A DNA stretch of 64,000 nucleotides from CAZDDI01 sp964504195 (GCA_964504195.1 CAZDDI010000009.1:1-64000), one strand, 5' to 3'. Counted from the first letter of the stretch, positions 43,342-52,023 are shown. Numbers and translations: made by a program. The notes: generated by a model from the sequence alone, not told the origin.

Positions 43342-44343
43342 ATGCAAACTGAACGCCCTCTCATTGGCTTGGCGCTGGGCGGTGGCGGCATCCGTGGGCT
43401 GGCGCATCTGGGCGTCCTGGAAGTGCTGGAAGAGGCGCACATCCCCGTAGATTACCTCGCGGGGACGAGTATGGGCGGGCTGGTGGGCGCGGTCTACGCT
43501 GCCGGCGTGCCGGTGGCAGACGCCATCGCGTTCGCCAAACGCCTGGGCCTCATTGACATTGCTTCGCCCGATGGCAACTGGCGCGGATTGTTCGGCCATG
43601 CGAAAATAGCGAAGCTGCTCACCGAGCTGCTCGGCAGCGACGCGCTCACCTTCGAGGATTTGCGCATCCCGCTGAGCGTCGTGGCTACCGATATAGAGCG
43701 TGGTGAGATGGTGGTCTTCAACCGGGGGCCGCTCATCCCTGCGCTGCTGGCGACCTCCGCCTTCCCCATCATGTTCGCGCCGCTTCAGTACGAGGAGCGC
43801 TGGCTCATTGATGGCGGCATGGTCAACAATTTACCTGTAGACCTGGTGCGGCAGATGGGGGCGGAGCGTGTGCTCGGGGTGAATGTCCCGCCAAGTGTTA
43901 CGCTCAGCCCCGAACACGATGCGGAGCAGGGCGCGCATGACCGGCTTTCGTTGCGTGCGTTGTTTTCATCGTTCTCACATCGTGCGCAGGATTGGCAACT
44001 GCCGCTGATGATTGCGGAAACCGGCTGTAATTTGCCCATCGAAATTGCCAACCGCGAGCGGCTGCGCCGTTGCCCGTCGAACGTGCTGCTCGAAATCCAC
44101 CAGCCTAACACCGGCACCTTCGCTACCGAGAAGGGCACCGCCGCTATCGAAGCCGGGCGGAAAGCAGCGCTGGCGGCCATCAGTGAAATCGTTAAACTGC
44201 GCGATACGCCCCGTCCTCGCGCGCTGCAATTGCAGTGGCAGCGCTTCAACCGGCGGCTGCGCCGGGCATGGGATGCCTTCAACGCGCCGGATGTTAGTTG
44301 TTATCCGTCGCAACAAGATGAGAATCTAACGCAAAGGCGCTAA
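43342..44343 (+). CDS. Patatin-like phospholipase (RssA type)
   Basis: A 333-residue patatin-fold hydrolase. The oxyanion motif is GLALGGGGIRGLAHLGVL, the nucleophile Ser43 is in GTSMGG, and the catalytic aspartate Asp157 is in DGGMVNN. It is expected to be a cytosolic lipid acyl hydrolase. TGGAGG lies 6 nt before the ATG at 43342; the in-frame GTG at 43324 is rejected. It sits just behind MITE copy C. Confidence 0.93.
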   Translation: MQTERPLIGLALGGGGIRGLAHLGVLEVLEEAHIPVDYLAGTSMGGLVGAVYAAGVPVADAIAFAKRLGLIDIASPDGNWRGLFGHAKIAKLLTELLGSDALTFEDLRIPLSVVATDIERGEMVVFNRGPLIPALLATSAFPIMFAPLQYEERWLIDGGMVNNLPVDLVRQMGAERVLGVNVPPSVTLSPEHDAEQGAHDRLSLRALFSSFSHRAQDWQLPLMIAETGCNLPIEIANRERLRRCPSNVLLEIHQPNTGTFATEKGTAAIEAGRKAALAAISEIVKLRDTPRPRALQLQWQRFNRRLRRAWDAFNAPDVSCYPSQQDENLTQRR

Positions 44344-44382
44344 GCCGCACAGGTTTTTTGGCGACACTGCGCCTTTGCATGA
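44326..44382. repeat. CGCAAAGGCGC-type inverted repeat, copy 1
   Basis: AACGCAAAGGCGC at the patatin 3' end is answered by GCGCCTTTGC about 30 nt later. Relatives at about 51899-51935 and 54470-54495. Confidence 0.55.
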
Positions 44383-44396
44383 GCCAGGAGTCCGCT

Positions 44397-44729
44397 ATGA
44401 CACCCCAACAAACCGTTGTGCGATTCATAAGCGCACATGACTTGACTGCCTCGCCCCAGGCGCGGCTGCTCGACCTGGTCTCTGAAGTGGGCGAGCTGGC
44501 GAAAGAGCTGCTACGCGGCAGCGACTATGGGCGCGCGCCGCTCACGTTGCCCGCCACCTGGGCGGAGGAGCTCGGCGATGTGTACTTCGCGCTGCTCTGC
44601 CTCGCCGAGAGTACCGGCGTTGATCTCGAAGCGGCCCTGGAAGGCGTGCTGGTCAAATACGCTGCGCGGCTGGAGCAGACGGGGCAAGCAGGATCAATGA
44701 AAAACTCACAGGGATTTACACGGAACTGA
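44397..44729 (+). CDS. MazG-like nucleotide pyrophosphohydrolase
   Basis: A 110-residue all-alpha NTP-pyrophosphatase-like protein. The metal-binding pattern is LVSEVGELAKELL, then EELGDVYFALLCLAE, ending VLVKYAARLEQ. It probably hydrolyses non-canonical NTPs to NMP. AGGAG lies upstream of the ATG at 44397; the longer frame from 44358 is rejected. Confidence 0.85.
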   Translation: MTPQQTVVRFISAHDLTASPQARLLDLVSEVGELAKELLRGSDYGRAPLTLPATWAEELGDVYFALLCLAESTGVDLEAALEGVLVKYAARLEQTGQAGSMKNSQGFTRN

Positions 44730-44756
44730 CGTTCCCCTCAGAGCACTTTGGCTCTG

Positions 44757-44774
44757 GCGGAGCGCTAGCTCCGC
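44757..44774. repeat. Short GC hairpin
   Basis: GCGGAGC and GCTCCGC with a 4 nt loop. No T-run follows. It lies in the 122 bp gap before the lipoprotein gene. Confidence 0.5.
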
Positions 44775-44819
44775 GACCGGATAAGTTTTGATATTCATCA
44801 TTTTTAGAGAAAGAGCATC

Positions 44820-44851
44820 ATGATAAAAAAACCATCGCATTAATTCTACCC
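44820..44851 (+). other. Out-of-frame lipoprotein signal-peptide start (A7 tract)
   Basis: ATG at 44820 opens MIKK, then stops early in the present frame. Adding one A to the seven-A tract (44825-44831) would give MIKKTIALILPLLLLAAC, a textbook lipoprotein signal peptide in frame with the downstream gene. It may be phase variation, slippage, an inactivating change or a read error. Confidence 0.7.
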
Positions 44852-46213
44852 TTGCTGTTACTTGCTGCGTGCAACTTCTCTACGCCACCCGCCCCGCAAC
44901 CCTCGCCGACGCCGCGCGCCACCGCGCTCCCCGCCACCCCAACGCCGCTGCCCACCGTGACGCCGCAGCCCACAGCCACCCCAACATTAGACACCCTTCA
45001 GGGCCAGGTAGTGTTTGTGTCTTACGCAACCATTGCGGATTGTGGATGGAATCAGGCCAACCTATGGGCGATGTATCCCGACGGCAGCCATCTGCGACCG
45101 TTGACCCAATCCGGGGCGGCGGCCTACATCCCGCAAACCTCACCGCCGACCCTGGTTTTCGCCGCTGGGGAAAGCGTGCGGTTGGATACGGATTTGCTTT
45201 TCCAGATTCCACTCCCCGAGCGCTGCTACCAGACAGTTGATCTCCTATCATGCTCGCAAACCAGGTGTCACAATTTTAGTTTTTCGCCTTCAGGCCGTTA
45301 TCTGGCTTTCAATGATGGATACTCAGACAGCATTGATTCGCCATTAAGTCTCCTGGATCTTCAAACCAATCGCGCCCTGTCCATTACAGTCGGAACCGAT
45401 ATTGTATGGCTTTCTGATGCGCAAGCCCTGATACTAGAAGACTGGTTTGAGGCGCCTCATAGGACCTATTTGTATTCGACCCTTACGGAAGAGCATCGTT
45501 ATATGGGCATCGGGCGTCAAACCTTCTGGAATCCGCAACGCACCGCATTTGCCCAGGTGTCTTTAGGATTTATGATCTTCAATCAAAGCGTGTGGGGTTA
45601 TCATGTAGCCACAGATACCATGATCCGCCCCGAGCATAACGAATTTGGCCCGTGGGTTGAGGATCAGCCCACCTGGACTGCTGATGGAACGCACTTACTC
45701 TACACTGCATTGCCGTTGACGCAAACCGGATACCTGACTGAATTCGGCCCGCGCGCGATTTATCGTATCGGCGTTGATGGCGCAGGCGAACAGGTGCTCG
45801 TTAAAGATCCGCAGTTCAGCTACTTCATTCAAGGTTGGGCTGGCGATTATCTGTTGGTCCGGCGCATCCCTCACGCTCCCTACGCTTCTGATCAGGGATG
45901 GATGTCTGATGAAGAGGGACTGTGTACGCTCTACGATCAAACCAGGAATGCGGTGTGCCCTGAGGCAGAAACTTTCGCGTTGGATTGGCGCAGCGGGGAG
46001 CTTTTCGCGTCTGCCCAGCTGCCGCCCCCCACACCGACTCCCTTGCCGCCTACCCCCGGCCCGGATTTGCAAACCGCGCCCATTTACCGCGCCCCAGATG
46101 GCACCTTCGCCCTCTACACCGGCCCGGATGGCAAAGCCCTGTGGCGCGTCCCGGCGCAAGGGACGCCTATCCAGATTGTCGCTGAGGGGCAGCGCTTCAT
46201 CTACATACCTTAA
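44852..46213 (+). CDS. Putative lipoprotein with beta-propeller-like repeats (start frameshifted)
   Basis: About 450 residues. The frame opens at LLLLAACNFSTPPAP, a lipobox with cysteine at about residue 7, then a Pro/Thr-rich linker, then a TolB/WD40-like beta-propeller region (VFVSYATIADCGWNQANLWAMYPDGSHLRPLT; QPTWTADGTHLLYTALPL; APDGTFALYTGPDGKALWRV). The frame has no ATG at its start; the TTG at 44852 leaves a signal peptide that is too short. The proper start is one base out of frame at 44820. It would be an outer-surface lipid-anchored protein if expressed. Confidence 0.75.
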   Translation: MLLLAACNFSTPPAPQPSPTPRATALPATPTPLPTVTPQPTATPTLDTLQGQVVFVSYATIADCGWNQANLWAMYPDGSHLRPLTQSGAAAYIPQTSPPTLVFAAGESVRLDTDLLFQIPLPERCYQTVDLLSCSQTRCHNFSFSPSGRYLAFNDGYSDSIDSPLSLLDLQTNRALSITVGTDIVWLSDAQALILEDWFEAPHRTYLYSTLTEEHRYMGIGRQTFWNPQRTAFAQVSLGFMIFNQSVWGYHVATDTMIRPEHNEFGPWVEDQPTWTADGTHLLYTALPLTQTGYLTEFGPRAIYRIGVDGAGEQVLVKDPQFSYFIQGWAGDYLLVRRIPHAPYASDQGWMSDEEGLCTLYDQTRNAVCPEAETFALDWRSGELFASAQLPPPTPTPLPPTPGPDLQTAPIYRAPDGTFALYTGPDGKALWRVPAQGTPIQIVAEGQRFIYIP

Positions 46214-46358
46214 GGAGTCGGGCATACTCATCCGCGCATGACCAGCCATACTCTATGAAAGCCTTGCGCGCATATTGCCCGTACTGCGTAAAACGTAATG
46301 CGTAAGAAGCTGTTGTTTCTACGTGTTCTAAAACTTTAAGGCTTTCATGGGAGACAGT

Positions 46359-46850
46359 ATGCAAGCGATTCTCTTTCACCCCATTGGCGTGATTCGCACA
46401 CCGTTCACGGAGTTGCAGGGGATGCCGATTCAGCCAGCCGGGGCGCGCGGCGTGCGGGGCACTATCGAATTGTTGCCAGAGTATGCTGCGGGGCTACACG
46501 ATTTGGAGGGCTTCTCACATCTGGTGTTGCTCTATCACTTCCACCGCGTGGAGGGGGTCGCGCTGCAAGTGACGCCGTTCATGGATACCGTCTCGCGCGG
46601 GCTGTTCGCCACCCGCGCACCCCGGCGTCCCAACCCTATCGGCCTCTCGATGGTGCGCCTGGAACGCATCGCCGGGCCGCGCCTGCACCTGCTCGACGTG
46701 GATATGCTCGACGGCACACCCCTGCTCGACATTAAGCCCTATGTGCCCGCGTTCGATGCGGCGGAGAATGTCCGCACCGGCTGGCTAGAGGAAGCCAGCG
46801 CCCGGGTCGCCGCCACCCGCGCCGATGGACGTTTCACAAGCGAGGAATGA
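46359..46850 (+). CDS. trmO: tRNA (t6A37) N6-methyltransferase TrmO
   Basis: A 163-residue UPF0066/TrmO protein that methylates threonylcarbamoyladenosine at tRNA position 37 using SAM. Motifs: HPIGVIRTPF, LEGFSHLVLLYHFHR, GLFATRAPRRPNPIGLSMVRLERI, LLDIKPYVPAFD. It lacks the longer C-terminal extension of some members. GGGAG lies 5 nt before the ATG at 46359; an in-frame ATG at 46347 overlaps that ribosome site. It acts downstream of the Sua5-type enzyme encoded at 23.7 kb. Confidence 0.93.
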   Translation: MQAILFHPIGVIRTPFTELQGMPIQPAGARGVRGTIELLPEYAAGLHDLEGFSHLVLLYHFHRVEGVALQVTPFMDTVSRGLFATRAPRRPNPIGLSMVRLERIAGPRLHLLDVDMLDGTPLLDIKPYVPAFDAAENVRTGWLEEASARVAATRADGRFTSEE

Positions 46851-46860
46851 CTTCAAATAG

Positions 46861-46962
46861 CAGACTCAGTAGATCATGAAATGCTCCAAGGGGATCGCTA
46901 AATCCCCGTCCGGGGCTGGATCTGGCGATCCAGCCTGAGCAATCTGTGATCTACTGAGTCTG
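46861..46962. repeat. 102 bp inverted-repeat element between convergent genes
   Basis: CAGACTCAGTAGATCA (46861-46876) is perfectly inverted at 46947-46962. Inside, GGATCGC/GGCGATCC and CCCC-GTCC-GGGG can pair further. A related arm is at about 32280. It lies between the convergent trmO and MFS genes and may also terminate transcripts. Confidence 0.75.
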
Positions 46963-47009
46963 GCTCATGCAAAAGCGCAAAGAGAAAATCCAAAAAAAAC
47001 TTAGCGGGT

Positions 47010-48221
47010 TTACTGGCGCGCCGCGTTGGCTTCATCGCGCGGCAGCTTCCACACCCCTAGCGACGCTACAAACGCCACAATGCCGCTGACGAAGAACGTC
47101 ATCCGTAGCGTGGTGCGATCGGCAAACCAGCCGCCAAAGGTCGGGCCGATGCTGTTCGCCAGCGAGACGGCGGCGGTATCCAGGCCATAAGCCATCCCCG
47201 CGCGCCCTTCCGGCGCAAGCCGTCCCACATACGCACTCATCGTCGCCAGAATGCCGCCAATCGCAAAGCCCACCAGAATTTCACACACCGCCAGGAAAAT
47301 GTAGGTGGGCGCGACGGCTTGCAGAATCAGGCTCACGCCGGCTAGCGCCGCGCAGCCGAGTAGAATGGGTCGCCCGCCGCGCCGGTCGGCCAGGCGACCT
47401 AACAGCGGTGCAGCGATGGCGCTGCTGATACCGGAAAACGTAGTCAACAGCCCCGAAGCCGAGCTCAACCAGGTTGTGCCGGAAGGTAATAGTTCCTGCA
47501 CCAGCAGGGGCAACAACGGCAGCGCCATCCGCAATCCCAGCCGTAGAGCGAAGCTCAACAACAGCACAAATCCCAACAACGAGCCGATAAGCGCGCCTGT
47601 ATTCTGGCGCAACCGCCGTGTCCACGGGCCTGTGTTATCGGAAACAGCGGGCGTAAACTCCTCTTTCACCAGGGTGACGATGATCAGCCCGCCCATCAGT
47701 AGAAACGTTGCCGTGAGCCAAAAAACTGCGCGATACCCGAACGTATCGGCAATCAGTCCGCCGACCAATGGGCCGAGCGACTGGCCCAGGAACATCGCTA
47801 GTTGGAGCTGTCCGAGCGTTTCGCCCAGCCGGTGCTGCGGCGTGGTGCTGGCAACGAGCGTGGTGGCAGCGGCGACGGTGCCGGTCAACGCACCCTGTAA
47901 CAGCCGTAACAGCGCCAGCTGTTCGACGGTCTGCACCATACCCATGAGCGCGATTGTCAGCGCGCCGCTGAACATCGCCCGTACAACCATTGGCTTGCGC
48001 CCGTAGCGATCGCTTAACGTGCCCCAAATCGGCCCCATGATGCCCATCGCAAAGGCTGGGGCCGCTGCCACCAATCCCGACCAGGTGTTGACTTCCGCTT
48101 CTAGCACACCCAGGTATTGTACATAGTAGGGCAAGATGGGCATGAAGGCGGCAAAGCCCATGATAGCTAAAAGTTCTGCAATCCATACCGCCCGAAAGTT
48201 GCGCTGCCAGGTGTGGTGCAT
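47010..48221 (-). CDS. MFS transporter, drug-efflux type (DHA1)
   Basis: A 403-residue protein with 12 predicted membrane segments. Motif A is visible after TM2 as GPIWGTLSDRYGRKPMVV and its half-repeat as GRLADRRGGRPILLG. The family exports drugs or metabolites by proton antiport. GGGAGG lies 3 nt before the ATG on the minus strand. Substrate cannot be assigned. Confidence 0.9.
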   Translation of the reverse strand: MHHTWQRNFRAVWIAELLAIMGFAAFMPILPYYVQYLGVLEAEVNTWSGLVAAAPAFAMGIMGPIWGTLSDRYGRKPMVVRAMFSGALTIALMGMVQTVEQLALLRLLQGALTGTVAAATTLVASTTPQHRLGETLGQLQLAMFLGQSLGPLVGGLIADTFGYRAVFWLTATFLLMGGLIIVTLVKEEFTPAVSDNTGPWTRRLRQNTGALIGSLLGFVLLLSFALRLGLRMALPLLPLLVQELLPSGTTWLSSASGLLTTFSGISSAIAAPLLGRLADRRGGRPILLGCAALAGVSLILQAVAPTYIFLAVCEILVGFAIGGILATMSAYVGRLAPEGRAGMAYGLDTAAVSLANSIGPTFGGWFADRTTLRMTFFVSGIVAFVASLGVWKLPRDEANAARQ

Positions 48222-48267
48222 AGGCCTCCCAAAAAACGGAAAATAGTTTGCCCTGTATACCTATGTG

Positions 48268-48810
48268 CTATTTGAACAATGTCTCGAAAATACCAACAAT
48301 CAGATAATGCCCCCGATTTTGCGGATCTATGGTCTTGAATTCTACATGGGGGATAATAACTCCAGCCCCCATAATCGGTGTGTGTGAGATTCCCTGCCCA
48401 TAAAAGCTGGGGGAATGGACATCTAGCATAAAGACTGAGTGGAATTCGCCACCGATCATCGTATTGGTGCGTTCTTGTGCCCAGGCTTTCATCTCCTCAG
48501 TCAGGTTGCCGGTCTTTATAAAGAGCGAGACAATGTTAGGAATTTTGAAACGGAAGGCTTTGGGCATTTTGAAGAAGCTGTTGGCGTATTTACGCGCTGC
48601 CTCATGTAATGTCTTTAGCACAGCGACATCACTTGAAAGCGTATCGGCATTGTGGACGAACAGGAAGTCCAACCCACCGAGTCCGGCCTTGCGGCGCGCA
48701 TACAGCGGAACTGTAATGTGGTGGAAACTCTTGTTACGCTCCACCTCGAAGCCTTGTTTATCCTGAAGCAAGTATTCGTGAATCACACCTAATGCGTCAG
48801 CTGCTTGCAT
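48268..48810 (-). CDS. Protein of unknown function
   Basis: 180 residues, soluble, no recognised domain. Notable segments: QGFEVERNKSFHHITVPLYARRKAGLGGLDFLFVHN, then FRFKIPNIVSLFIKTGNLTEEMKAWAQERTNTMIGGEFHSVFMLDV. AGAGGAGGT lies just upstream of the ATG at 48810, so the longer frame to 48903 (through a repeat) is rejected. It shares strand with the MFS gene 46 bp downstream and may be co-transcribed. Confidence 0.6.
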   Translation of the reverse strand: MQAADALGVIHEYLLQDKQGFEVERNKSFHHITVPLYARRKAGLGGLDFLFVHNADTLSSDVAVLKTLHEAARKYANSFFKMPKAFRFKIPNIVSLFIKTGNLTEEMKAWAQERTNTMIGGEFHSVFMLDVHSPSFYGQGISHTPIMGAGVIIPHVEFKTIDPQNRGHYLIVGIFETLFK

Positions 48811-48825
48811 AGCGACCTCCTCTTG

Positions 48826-48849
48826 AAAATGGCGAATAGCGAATGGCGA
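48826..48849. repeat. GGCGAAT-type short repeat
   Basis: AATGGCGAATAGCGAATGGC is a head-to-tail set of ATGGCGAAT units, as at 3902-3914. Confidence 0.5.
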
Positions 48850-49052
48850 ATCAAAACTAGCGTAGCGCAAAGCGTCTGCTTCGCGTAGATGCGAACGGCG
48901 CATCTATGCGCGGTGCATTCATGCGCTGGCAGTTTGCGTTACACTTTCATCACGCGGATCTGGTGATCCACTTCGAGTATTCCTACTCTAAGGGGAACGG
49001 CAGTTCCTCACTTGTTCGTTCAGCGTTGGGGAGCCAGAGGCTTGGGGTAACC

Positions 49053-49183
49053 CTTTGTTACGTTAAGACCTGGCGGGTTTCGTCCAAATTGAATTTGACA
49101 GTATTTTACCGGTGAATGATGACCTCTTGTAGACTCAGAGCCTTCAAACCTGCCAGGTCTGTGCCTTAAATTCAATGACATCC
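49053..49183. mobile_element. MITE-like element, copy D (degenerate)
   Basis: About 131 bp: GTTAAGACCTGGCGGGTTTCG, core AGTATTTTACCGGTGAATGA, then AAACCTGCCAGGTCTGTGCC and TTCAATGACATC. The left tip has lost a few bases; no clear target duplication. Confidence 0.65.
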
Positions 49184-49259
49184 TGCAAATCATTATACTC
49201 CGTGTCAAGCAGCATGACAATGCAGCTTTGACCTTCTCGTTAGTTGGGCTATCATAGAT

Positions 49260-49323
49260 TTAGCCACGAATTACGCGAATTAGCACGAAAACTATTACAC
49301 AAATTCGCGGAATTCGTGGCTAA
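49260..49323. repeat. CCACGAATT inverted repeat, left of the subtilase gene
   Basis: TTAGCCACGAATTACGCGAA is inverted as TTCGCGGAATTCGTGGCTAA. A second member (51957-52023) lies just right of the same gene. Confidence 0.7.
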
Positions 49324-49366
49324 AAGCTACACAAACGCCATTCAGCACAACAGGGAGAAAAACGCA

Positions 49367-51892
49367 ATGGAAGACCCTATCATTGAAATTACTAATCCAG
49401 ATACCCCCGTCTCTGCCCCCCAAAATCAAAAATCCAAAATCAAAAATCGCGAGCTACAAGGCTGCGCGGCTATTGCGCTGGCGCTGATGCTGGTGAGCTT
49501 GCTCGCACTCGTCCCCAGTATGGCGATGGGCGGCGTGGCGCTGGCCCTCGAATCCGCCGCGCCCTGGATTCAGGGCCTCGTCGCTACGGGCACCAGCGCC
49601 GTGCTGCTCTTGCCCATCTACGCGCTCGTGGTGCTGTTTACCCGTCGCCGCCCGGCATGGAAGACCATTTCGGCGCTGGCAACGACCCTGTTTTTGCTTT
49701 CCGGCTACCTGTTATTGCGCGGATTTTTATGTAGCCTGCTACCCGAACAACCCAATTGGCTTGCCTTGGCCTTGTTGCTGTTCGGCGTCCCCTACGCGCT
49801 CATTGCGGCATTGGCTGCGCCGCGCCTGGCGGGACTCGGCCCGCGCCGCGTCACCGAGACGCTGGGCCTGGCCCCGCTCGATGCGCCCACGCTCCTGCTC
49901 GCCCTTGCGCTGGCTGCACTGCTCACCCTGCCCTGGCCCATCACCGGCGCGCTGGGCGATGTGCTGGCGAGCCTGGGGCTGATCTTGCAAGCCATCGCGG
50001 AGAACTTCGCGCTTGCACTATTGCTGTGGGGCGTGGGCTTCGCCCTGCTAAACGAGGGGTTCTCCGAGACCTGGTTGAGCGGAGGCACAGTGATCTCCCT
50101 CTTTGCGCTGATGCTTGCTGCGGGGGTCGCGCCCACCGGCGATTGGGGCGCGCTTTTCAACGCGGGGATGTTGCTGCCGCTGGGACTGCTCCTTACCGAG
50201 CTACGCGCGCGGGGGCGGAGCGTATGGCCCGCGCTGCTGTTGCTCATCGCCTACCGGCTCATGCCGCGTCTCTTCGTTGACCTGCGCACCTTCGAGGTGC
50301 AAGGCATCCCCGACCTGCCCCACCTCTACAGCCACATCGCCGTATGGATCACGCTCTGCGTGCTCGCCCCGGTCTTGTGGGGGATGCGGCTGCTGTTCCA
50401 GAATCGCCACCTCCCCGCCCGGTTGCCCCTCACCGGCGCGCTCGCGGCAGTGTTGACGCTCGCCTGGCTGCTGGGCTATGGCGTGCTGGGCGCGCCCGGC
50501 TTCGCCAACGATAGTTATCTCATCATCATGGCAGAGCAGGCGGATCTCAGCGCGGCTTACAGCATCCCGGAGCGCGAGACGCGCCTGCAATACGTCTACG
50601 ATACGCTCGTGGAGACCGCCGACCGCACGCAGTCCCCGGTTCGCGCGGAGCTGGAGCGCAGCGGGCAAGCCTATCGCCCCTATTATCTCATCAACATGAT
50701 CCGCGTGGAAGGCCCGGTGCTGTCCCCGCAGCGTTTCGAGCGGCTGCCTGGCGTGGCGCAGGTGCTCCACAATCCCAACGTGCGCCAGTACCGCTATCAT
50801 ATCGAATTGCCCTCCTACGGCCCGGCTCCCACGCCGCCCGCTGGCTTGCAGGATAATCTGGCCGCCATCCATGCCGATGGTGCGTGGGCGCTGGATGTGA
50901 CCGGCGTAGGGATTGTGGTCGCCGGGCAGGATACCGGCTACGATTGGGAGCATCCCGCGCTGCTGCGCCAGTATCGCGGCTGGAACGGCGCGACCGCGAG
51001 CCATGCCTACAACTGGCACGATGCCTGGGGCGATTTCGACATCCCTACCGATGCGGACGGGCACGGCACGCACACGATGGGCACGGTGTTGGGCGATGAT
51101 GGCGACCGCAACCGCACCGGCGTCGCGCCGGACGCGCAGTGGATCGGCTGCCGCAATATGCGGCGGGGCTTGGGTAATCCCGGCGCGTATGCCGAGTGCA
51201 TGGAGTTCTTCCTCGCGCCCTATCCGCCTGGCGGCGATCCGTTCCGCGATGGTGATGTGCGATACGCGCCACACCTCACCACCAACTCATGGGGCTGCCC
51301 GGAGATCGAAGGCTGCCAGCCCGATACGCTTGAAGCGGGGGTGGAGGCGCTGCGCGCGGCGGGGATTATGAGCGTGGTCGCGGCGGGCAACGAGGGGCCA
51401 AGTTGCGAGACAGCCAGCACAGCGCCTTCCCATTACGATGCGGCGTTCACGGTGGGGGCGGTGTATAGCTACGGCGATTATGGCATCACCGGTTTCAGCA
51501 GTCGTGGGCCAGCGGGTGACCTGCTCAAGCCCGACATTGTCGCGCCGGGCTACAACGTGCGCTCCAGCGTGCCCGGCGACACTTACGCTACCGCGCCCGG
51601 CACCTCGATGGCGACCCCGCATGTCGCGGGCCTTGTCGCGCTGCTGTGGTCGGCCAACCCCGCGCTCATCGGCGATATTGACGTGACCGAGGCCCTCATC
51701 CGTCAGACCGCCACGCCCAAGCCCCTGAGCACCGTCTGCACGCCCGAACAGGCCACCCAGACCGATCCGCTAGGGCTTTCGGAAAACACGCCCATCTGCG
51801 GCTGCGGCAATGTCACCGGCACGCCGAACAACGTCTACGGCTACGGGCTGATCAATGCCGAGGCGGCAGTCAAAGCGGCGTTGGGGGAGTAA
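49367..51892 (+). CDS. Subtilisin-like protease fused to a polytopic membrane domain
   Basis: An 841-residue protein. The first ~370 residues hold about ten membrane segments. Next comes an extracytoplasmic region with an inhibitor-like or linker part (about 380-500). Then follows an S8 protease domain with Asp522 (AGQDTGYDWEHP), His566 (DGHGTHTMG), the oxyanion asparagine in TTNSWG and Ser747 (GTSMATPHVAG), close to bacillopeptidase F/kexin-type subtilases. The catalytic domain is complete. GGGAGAAAAAC precedes the ATG at 49367. Paired CCACGAATT repeats flank it. Confidence 0.9.
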   Translation: MEDPIIEITNPDTPVSAPQNQKSKIKNRELQGCAAIALALMLVSLLALVPSMAMGGVALALESAAPWIQGLVATGTSAVLLLPIYALVVLFTRRRPAWKTISALATTLFLLSGYLLLRGFLCSLLPEQPNWLALALLLFGVPYALIAALAAPRLAGLGPRRVTETLGLAPLDAPTLLLALALAALLTLPWPITGALGDVLASLGLILQAIAENFALALLLWGVGFALLNEGFSETWLSGGTVISLFALMLAAGVAPTGDWGALFNAGMLLPLGLLLTELRARGRSVWPALLLLIAYRLMPRLFVDLRTFEVQGIPDLPHLYSHIAVWITLCVLAPVLWGMRLLFQNRHLPARLPLTGALAAVLTLAWLLGYGVLGAPGFANDSYLIIMAEQADLSAAYSIPERETRLQYVYDTLVETADRTQSPVRAELERSGQAYRPYYLINMIRVEGPVLSPQRFERLPGVAQVLHNPNVRQYRYHIELPSYGPAPTPPAGLQDNLAAIHADGAWALDVTGVGIVVAGQDTGYDWEHPALLRQYRGWNGATASHAYNWHDAWGDFDIPTDADGHGTHTMGTVLGDDGDRNRTGVAPDAQWIGCRNMRRGLGNPGAYAECMEFFLAPYPPGGDPFRDGDVRYAPHLTTNSWGCPEIEGCQPDTLEAGVEALRAAGIMSVVAAGNEGPSCETASTAPSHYDAAFTVGAVYSYGDYGITGFSSRGPAGDLLKPDIVAPGYNVRSSVPGDTYATAPGTSMATPHVAGLVALLWSANPALIGDIDVTEALIRQTATPKPLSTVCTPEQATQTDPLGLSENTPICGCGNVTGTPNNVYGYGLINAEAAVKAALGE

Positions 51893-51898
51893 CAGAGT

Positions 51899-51940
51899 TA
51901 ACGCAAAGGCGCGAAGGCGCAAAGGCGCAAAGAAATCAAG
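51899..51940. repeat. CGCAAAGGCGC-type repeat, copy 2
   Basis: AACGCAAAGGCGCGAAGGCG and further GCAAAGGCGCAAAG units in tandem, directly after the subtilase stop. Confidence 0.55.
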
Positions 51941-51956
51941 AAAAAACTTGTTGAGA

Positions 51957-52023
51957 TAAGCCACGAATTTCACGAATTGCACTAATTTTTCATCTATTCG
52001 TAAAATTCGTGTCATTCGTGGCT
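51957..52023. repeat. CCACGAATT inverted repeat, right of the subtilase gene
   Basis: AAGCCACGAATTTCACGAATT is answered by AATTCGTGTCATTCGTGGCT. Partner of 49260-49323. Confidence 0.7.

Larger units (their letters stand above)
48811..49366. other. 556 bp gap with three repeat families
   Basis: Holds GGCGAAT units (48826-48849), MITE copy D (49053-49183) and the CCACGAATT inverted repeat (49260-49323) directly ahead of the subtilase gene. No gene was found. Confidence 0.65.

Noticed and set aside
50201..51274. 357-codon minus-strand frame inside the subtilase gene
   Set aside because: Antisense shadow; the plus strand carries the complete catalytic triad motifs.
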